DNA of 64,000 bases from SIRX01 sp965213905 (GTDB lineage Bacteria; Actinomycetota; Rubrobacteria; Rubrobacterales; Rubrobacteraceae). The translations under genes and the position numbers were made by a program. Positions 59,390-64,000 of the stretch are shown piece by piece. How positions within the stretch are numbered: the first letter of the stretch is position 1; the number at the start of each line of letters is the position of its first letter. The notes beneath the pieces are model-generated. The model saw nothing but the letters and a program-made list of their open reading frames with translations, was not told the DNA's origin and searched no databases. The stretch covers positions 620,001-684,000 of the forward strand of contig OZ243922.1 of assembly GCA_965213905.1 (NCBI GenBank), in the 5' to 3' direction.

Positions 59390-60574
59390 ATGGGACGCAG
59401 GGCCACGATAATAGTCCTCGACGGCGTCGGCGCCGGACACGCCCCCGACGCCGCGGACTTCGGCGACGAGGGCGCAAACACTTTGGGCAACACGGCAAAA
59501 GCCGTCGGCGGCCTCGACGCGCCGAACCTGGCTTCTCTGGGGCTGGGCAACATCGAAGACATAGAAGGCGTCTCCCCAACCGATACGCCCCGCGCCTCCT
59601 GCGGCCTGATGGTCGAGCACTCGGCGGCAAAAGCCACGCTCGCCGGGCACTGGGAAATGATGGGCCTCGTGTTAGAAGATCCGCTCCCAACCTACCCGGA
59701 CGGCTTTCCCGAAAAAATCATCCTGCGCTTCGAGGACGAGACGGAGCGGGAGGTAATCGGGAACAAGCCGGCCTCCGGAACGGAGATCATCGAGGAGCTT
59801 GGCCCGGATCAGGAGAAAACGGGCTCCTGGATCCTCTATACCTCCGCCGACTCGGTCTTCCAACTCGCCGCCCATACAGAGGTGATCCCGCTAGGAGAAC
59901 TCTACGAAGCCTGCGAAAAGGCCCACGAAATGCTCATCGGCGGAGACATCATCGGCGGAGACAACATAATGGTAGAGCGCGTCATAGCCCGCCCCTTCCA
60001 CGGCGAAGAAGGCAACTACGAGCGCGAAAACGAGAACCGCCACGACTACGGCATAACCCCGCCACAAGACACCTACCTCGACAAAATAAAAAACGCCGGC
60101 CACGAGGTCGTCGCCGTCGGCAAGATCAAAGACATCTTCGACGGCGAAGGCCTCACCGAACACCTCCCCGGGCACCCCGACGACGACGCCAAAGTAGACG
60201 CCGTCCTCGAAGCCCTCGGCGGCGTGGAGAGCGGCCTCATCTTCGCGAACCTCGTGGACTTCGACGCCAAGTACGGCCACCGCCGCGACCCGGAGGGCAT
60301 GGCCGGCAACATAACCCGCTTCGACGCCCGCCTACCGGAACTGCTCGACACGCTAACGGAAGACGACTTGCTGATCGTCACCGCCGACCACGGCAACGAC
60401 CCGACCTTCAGGGGCACCGACCACACCCGCGAGCGCGTGCCGCTGCTGGCCGTCGGCGGCGGGGAGGCCCGGAACCTCGGGGTGCGCGAAGGTTTCTCCG
60501 ACCTCGGCGCCACGGTCGCAAACTGGCTGGGCGTCGAGAAAGACGACCTTCCGGGAGAGGACGTATTCGCATGA
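59390..60574 (+). CDS. deoB: Phosphopentomutase
   Basis: Interconverts (deoxy)ribose 1-phosphate and 5-phosphate. 394 residues, alkaline phosphatase fold: VLDGVGAGHAPDA with metal Asp (7-19), EHSAAKATLAGHWEMMG, and TADHGNDPTFRGTDHTRERVPLLAVG (about 325-350). The pathway is joined to the following phosphorylases. ATG after AGGAGG; overlaps deoA by 4 bases. Confidence 0.95.
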   Translation: MGRRATIIVLDGVGAGHAPDAADFGDEGANTLGNTAKAVGGLDAPNLASLGLGNIEDIEGVSPTDTPRASCGLMVEHSAAKATLAGHWEMMGLVLEDPLPTYPDGFPEKIILRFEDETEREVIGNKPASGTEIIEELGPDQEKTGSWILYTSADSVFQLAAHTEVIPLGELYEACEKAHEMLIGGDIIGGDNIMVERVIARPFHGEEGNYERENENRHDYGITPPQDTYLDKIKNAGHEVVAVGKIKDIFDGEGLTEHLPGHPDDDAKVDAVLEALGGVESGLIFANLVDFDAKYGHRRDPEGMAGNITRFDARLPELLDTLTEDDLLIVTADHGNDPTFRGTDHTRERVPLLAVGGGEARNLGVREGFSDLGATVANWLGVEKDDLPGEDVFA

Positions 60575-61836
60575 GCGCGGTGATAGACGCCATAGAGCAA
60601 AAGAAGTTCGGCGGCACGCTTTCAGGGGTTCTTATAAAAAGCGTTGTGGACGGTTACACGCGAGGAGATGTCCCCGACTACCAGATGTCGTCGCTCCTCA
60701 TGGCGGTCTTTACCCGCGGCATGGAGTACGAGGAGACATTGGCCCTTACGCGGGCGATGGCGGAGTCGGGTGAGCGTTACTCGTTTCCGGGGTGTGTAGA
60801 CAAGCACTCGACGGGCGGGGTCGGGGATAAGGTCTCCCTGATCTCGCTGCCCATAGCCGCCGCCTGCGGCGCCCCCGTGGCCAAACTCTCGGGCCGCGGC
60901 CTCGGCCTGACCGGCGGCACCGTAGATAAACTGGAGGCCATCCCCGGCTTCTCCGCGAACCTCTCCGAAGAGCAATTCCACCGCCAGGTCGAAGACGTGG
61001 GGCTCGCCATCCTGGAGGCCGGCGGCCTCGCCCCGGCGGACAAGGCGGTCTACGCCCTCCGCGACACCACCGGCACGGTGGATTCGTTGCCGCTTATCGG
61101 CTCCTCCATCGTCTCCAAAAAAGCCGCGACCGGCGCCGGACACCTGATCTACGACGTGAAGGCCGGCTCCGGGGCGTTTATGAAGACCCTGGAGGACGCC
61201 CGTGGGCTGGCCGGGCTGCTGGTAAACCTGAGCGAGTCTATGAACATCAAGGCTTCCGCCGTTATCACGGACATGGACAATCCCCTGGGGAGCGCCGTCG
61301 GTAACGCCCTGGAGGTCCGCGAAGCCGTCCGTTTCTTGAAAAACGAAGCCGTGCCGCAAGACCTCGCCCACGAAGCCCGGTACGTCGCGACCCGGCTTCT
61401 GGGGCTGAAAGGCGTGGACGACCCCAAAGGTGCCGTGGAGGACGCCATCTCTTCCGGCTCGGCCTACGAAAAGTTCCGGGAGTTCGTGCAGGCCCAGGGC
61501 GGCGACGCCGCGGCGCTGGAAGACTTGCCGGTCTCGGAGGGCGTGCGGGAAATCGTGGCGCCGCACGGGGGCTACGTCTCGCGTTTCGCGGCGCTCGGCA
61601 TCGGACACGCCTCCCTGACATTGGGCGCCGGACGGGAGAAGAAGGACGACGATCTTGACCCCGGTGCCGGGGTCGAAGTCCTGGTAAAGGTCGGGGATTC
61701 GCTGGAAAAAGGACAGCCTGTAGTCCGGCTCTACGGCGGCCGCAACGTGGAAAGGGCCGAGGAGTTGGTAAGGGATGCCCTGGAGATCTCGGCCAAGCCG
61801 GTAGACGCTTCCCCTGGTATCCTGGACAGCCTGTAG
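60571..61836 (+). CDS. deoA: Pyrimidine-nucleoside/thymidine phosphorylase
   Basis: Phosphorolysis of thymidine or uridine to base and sugar 1-phosphate. 421 residues: VDKHSTGGVGDKVSLISLPIAAACGAPVAKLSGRGLGLTGGTVDKLEAIPGF spans the active site (about 70-122), TDMDNPLGSAVGNALEV is the second conserved block, and the C-terminal domain ends in a barrel with VKVGDSLEKGQPVVRLYG. ATG overlaps the deoB stop. The group of Pdp enzymes, which use both pyrimidines, fits as well as DeoA proper. Confidence 0.94.
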   Translation: MSAVIDAIEQKKFGGTLSGVLIKSVVDGYTRGDVPDYQMSSLLMAVFTRGMEYEETLALTRAMAESGERYSFPGCVDKHSTGGVGDKVSLISLPIAAACGAPVAKLSGRGLGLTGGTVDKLEAIPGFSANLSEEQFHRQVEDVGLAILEAGGLAPADKAVYALRDTTGTVDSLPLIGSSIVSKKAATGAGHLIYDVKAGSGAFMKTLEDARGLAGLLVNLSESMNIKASAVITDMDNPLGSAVGNALEVREAVRFLKNEAVPQDLAHEARYVATRLLGLKGVDDPKGAVEDAISSGSAYEKFREFVQAQGGDAAALEDLPVSEGVREIVAPHGGYVSRFAALGIGHASLTLGAGREKKDDDLDPGAGVEVLVKVGDSLEKGQPVVRLYGGRNVERAEELVRDALEISAKPVDASPGILDSL

Positions 61837-61924
61837 AAAAGAGGCTTCAGGCATCAGGTTTTGGGCATCAGCAAAGTCCTGAAACCTGTAGCTTGACACC
61901 TAAAACGACCAGAGGGAGGCGCCA

Positions 61925-62638
61925 ATGAGTCCTGTTCACGTACGGGCGGAGCCGGACGACTTCGCGGAAAGTGTTTTGCTGCCGGGAGACCCGCGGCGGG
62001 CCCGGTACATCGCCGAGAATTTCTTTGACGACGCGGAGTTGGTTACCGAGGAGCGCGGGATGCTCGGTTACACGGGGACGTACAAGGGCGGGCCGGTCTC
62101 CGTACAAACGACGGGCATGGGCTGCCCGAGCGCCGCGATAGTTACCGAGGAGCTTGTACAGCTCGGGGTAAAGAACTTCCTCCGGGTCGGGACTTGCGGC
62201 GGCTACGGCGACGGCCTGGGGCTCGGGGACCTGGTGATCGCCACGGCGGCCACCCCCCAAGACGCGACCGTTTCCACCCTCACGGGCGGCGTTCCTTACG
62301 CGCCGGCGCCGCACTTCGACCTCGTCCACGCCGCCCACCACGCGGCGGAGGGCGCCGGACGCCGGACTTTTATGGGGCCGATCGTCAGCTCGGACCTTTT
62401 CTACGATCCGGACGAGAACCCGCGCGAGAAGTGGGGCAACCTCGGGGTGCTGGCGGTCGAGATGGAGGCGGCGGCCATCTTTACGATAGCCGCGATGCAC
62501 GGCGTCCGGGCCGGGTGTTTGCTCACGGTTTCCGACACCATCGGGGAAGAGGTTGTGCGCATAGGCGACGACGAGCTTCGCGGCGCCGTGGACAATATGA
62601 CGACGCTCGCCCTCGACACCCTGAATGCATTAGACTAG
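61925..62638 (+). CDS. deoD: Hexameric nucleoside phosphorylase, DeoD type
   Basis: 237 residues: LLPGDPRRARYIAENF (phosphate site, 20-35), ERGMLGYTGTYKGGPVSVQTTGMGCPSAAIVTEEL, RVGTCGGYGDGLGLGD, and the ribose/base site VEMEAAAIFTIAAMHG with SDTIGEE. Close to DeoD purine nucleoside phosphorylase; uridine phosphorylase shares the fold and is possible. ATG after AGAGGGAGG. The 88-base gap upstream contains a CAGGTTT/AAACCTG inverted repeat. Confidence 0.88.
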   Translation: MSPVHVRAEPDDFAESVLLPGDPRRARYIAENFFDDAELVTEERGMLGYTGTYKGGPVSVQTTGMGCPSAAIVTEELVQLGVKNFLRVGTCGGYGDGLGLGDLVIATAATPQDATVSTLTGGVPYAPAPHFDLVHAAHHAAEGAGRRTFMGPIVSSDLFYDPDENPREKWGNLGVLAVEMEAAAIFTIAAMHGVRAGCLLTVSDTIGEEVVRIGDDELRGAVDNMTTLALDTLNALD

Positions 62639-62676
62639 AAGTTTCGTAGTATCCGGGCGAGGCCGCAGGAGACCCT

Positions 62677-63996
62677 TTGACCGTTCTGAACGAATCAGGC
62701 ATACCGGACGTACTCTCCCCGCTGCACGCCGTAAGAGGACTGGTCGAGAGGTTTCCCGGCGCCCTGGTGTTCGTCGTCGGGACCCGCGCCGAGGCGCACC
62801 TCGCCCAGTCGCTACCGGCCGTAACCTCCCAAAACGGCGGCAAAAGACCCGACCCCCGGGTTTCTTTTATGATCCTGGAGCCCGGAGGGCCATCGGAAGA
62901 AGGGCAGGTCGCCTACCGGACGGTAGAGGCCGTCGCCGGCTCGCCCGGCGCGGAGTTGGTGTTGCTGGTGGCCGGTCGTTCCGCCGAGTTGCTCGGGGTG
63001 GACGTAGTCTTCGAGGCCCGGCTCGCGGCCCGCCGCCTCGGCATACCGGTCAAAGCCGCGAGCCCGGACTCTTCTTCCGCCTGCCTGTCTACGGACCTTG
63101 AAGACGGCGTGCTGGCGGCGCTGGTCGAGATCTGCCCCGGCGGCGCCCCTCACACCGGGGAGGTCGTGGCCGCCCCGTCCAAACGGCGCGGTTTTCTAGA
63201 GAGCCTGTACCGCCGGGATAGGGGCCAGGACCCGACGGAGCCCGCGAACCCCGTGGTGCTGGTGGGCAACCTGTCCCGGCCGGGTACGACCGGCGAGTTG
63301 GCCGCCGAGCTCCGCGGCGCAGGCGTGGACGAAATCGGCAGCGTGCCGGGCGGGGGAACGGTAGGCCTGCCCGCCATAGACGAGAACACGGTAGTGGCCC
63401 TGACGGACTCCTACCTAACCGCCGCCGCGCGGGCGGCCGAGGACCGCGGGGCGAACGTCGTAAATACGGTAATGCCGGTCGGGATAGACGGGACGGCCCG
63501 CTTTGTCCGGGACGTGTCCGCCGCCGCCGGGCGGGAGCCGGGTAACCCCGGGCGTACCCGGGAGATGCACGACCGGCTGGAGCACTTGCGGGGCCGCATT
63601 CGGGGCAAGAGGTTTTTCTTCGCCGGGGATACCGGCCTGGAAATACCGCTGGCCCGCTTTCTGGCCGACGCGGGGGCTGTGGTGTTGGAGATCGGGGCGC
63701 CGAGGCTGGACCGCCGGCTGCTCTCCGCCGAGTTGCAGGCCCTGGGCTCCGACGTGGACGTGGTCGAGTCCCCGGACTGGCAGGGGCAGATAGAGAGGAT
63801 AGACAACCTCCGCCCGGACCTGGTGGTTGCGAGCCCCGGGCTCTACGTGCCGCTCGTCGCCCGGGGCCACCTGTGCCGCCCGGCTCTGGATCTCATCCGG
63901 TCCGGCATCCACGGCTACGAGGGCGCCCGGCGGGTTCTGGAGCTTTTCGTGAGGACTTTCGAGCGGGCCGAAGCCCTGGACTCGGTAAACCTGTGA
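62677..63996 (+). CDS. BchN-like nitrogenase-superfamily subunit with missing N-terminal cysteine
   Basis: 439 residues. Start region LHAVRGLVERFPGALVFVVGTRAEAHLAQSLPAV, core VLVGNLSRPGTTGELAAELRGAGV...VPGGG, and C-terminus IRSGIHGYEGARRVLELFVRTFERAE resemble BchN, a subunit of dark-operative protochlorophyllide reductase. BchN coordinates a 4Fe-4S cluster with three cysteines; the one expected in the VVGTRAEAHL segment is absent (Ala/Glu), and the only three Cys in the protein are at SSACLS, EICPGG and HLCRPA. TTG with CAGGAG. Overlaps the next gene by GTGA. Substrate and activity unknown. Confidence 0.7.
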   Translation: MTVLNESGIPDVLSPLHAVRGLVERFPGALVFVVGTRAEAHLAQSLPAVTSQNGGKRPDPRVSFMILEPGGPSEEGQVAYRTVEAVAGSPGAELVLLVAGRSAELLGVDVVFEARLAARRLGIPVKAASPDSSSACLSTDLEDGVLAALVEICPGGAPHTGEVVAAPSKRRGFLESLYRRDRGQDPTEPANPVVLVGNLSRPGTTGELAAELRGAGVDEIGSVPGGGTVGLPAIDENTVVALTDSYLTAAARAAEDRGANVVNTVMPVGIDGTARFVRDVSAAAGREPGNPGRTREMHDRLEHLRGRIRGKRFFFAGDTGLEIPLARFLADAGAVVLEIGAPRLDRRLLSAELQALGSDVDVVESPDWQGQIERIDNLRPDLVVASPGLYVPLVARGHLCRPALDLIRSGIHGYEGARRVLELFVRTFERAEALDSVNL

Positions 63997-64000
63997 AACT
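63993..64000 (+). CDS. Start of a following gene (cut by window)
   Basis: GTGAAACT: a GTG overlaps the BchN-like stop TGA by 4 bases, a pattern used several times in this window. In BchN-type loci the neighbour would be a BchB- or BchL-like subunit; only two and a half codons are visible. Confidence 0.35.

Overview
The window is a contiguous, gene-dense piece of a high-GC bacterial chromosome. Gene content, frequent GTG/TTG starts, several leaderless-type promoters, manganese catalase, class II photolyase and a BchN-like gene all point to a deep-branching actinobacterium, most likely Rubrobacter or a close relative (inference from content, not from a marker gene). There are no rRNA or tRNA genes, no complete insertion sequence, no prophage and no CRISPR array.

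Layout. 0-4.7 kb: aromatic amino acid genes (chorismate mutase, DAHP synthase, a Ser/Thr kinase cut by the window edge; then hisC-type aminotransferase and tyrA-ACT), separated by a small secreted RTX protein. 4.7-11.6 kb: single housekeeping and accessory genes (GNAT, nucleoside deaminase, Uma2 nuclease, TIGR01777 epimerase, membrane hydrolase, KptA, slipin/NfeD pair, TetR regulator with a palindromic operator). 11.6-18 kb: phosphotransferase, nucleoside hydrolase, a complete YnjBCD-type ABC importer and a NUDIX hydrolase. 18-22.4 kb: metallophosphoesterase, ParB-like protein, SppA, then a lower-GC patch with a frameshifted golvesin/NlpC-P60 gene and a stop-interrupted ORF. 22.5-31.2 kb: methylmalonate-semialdehyde dehydrogenase with a phasin-like protein, small membrane peptides, cupin, EamA permease, asparaginase, Mn catalase and PEP carboxykinase.

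31.4-41 kb is the most interesting part. A tight five-gene operon on the minus strand encodes a serine-palmitoyltransferase-like enzyme, a YghO-like GNAT acyltransferase, an extended SDR, an MGDG-synthase-like glycosyltransferase and a flippase-like membrane protein. A GT4 glycosyltransferase and a double-SDR fusion converge on it from the other strand, and a Crp/Fnr regulator with a possible N-terminal membrane segment is divergent at its head. Together they look like a route to a ceramide-like glycolipid (inference).

41-57 kb: photolyase, Tat-exported arylsulfotransferase-like protein, MsrB, macrodomain, NagA, UMF1-type MFS transporter, a ZIP transporter and DtxR/MntR regulator sharing a palindromic metal box, SDR, methyltransferase, a regulated operon of two paralogous membrane proteins plus a winged-helix regulator, hydroxyacid dehydrogenase and aconitase. 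57-64 kb: Yip1-like protein, GNAT, and a nucleoside salvage operon (NupC, DeoB, DeoA, DeoD-type phosphorylase) followed by a BchN-like nitrogenase-superfamily protein that lacks the expected N-terminal cysteine. A next gene begins in the last bases.
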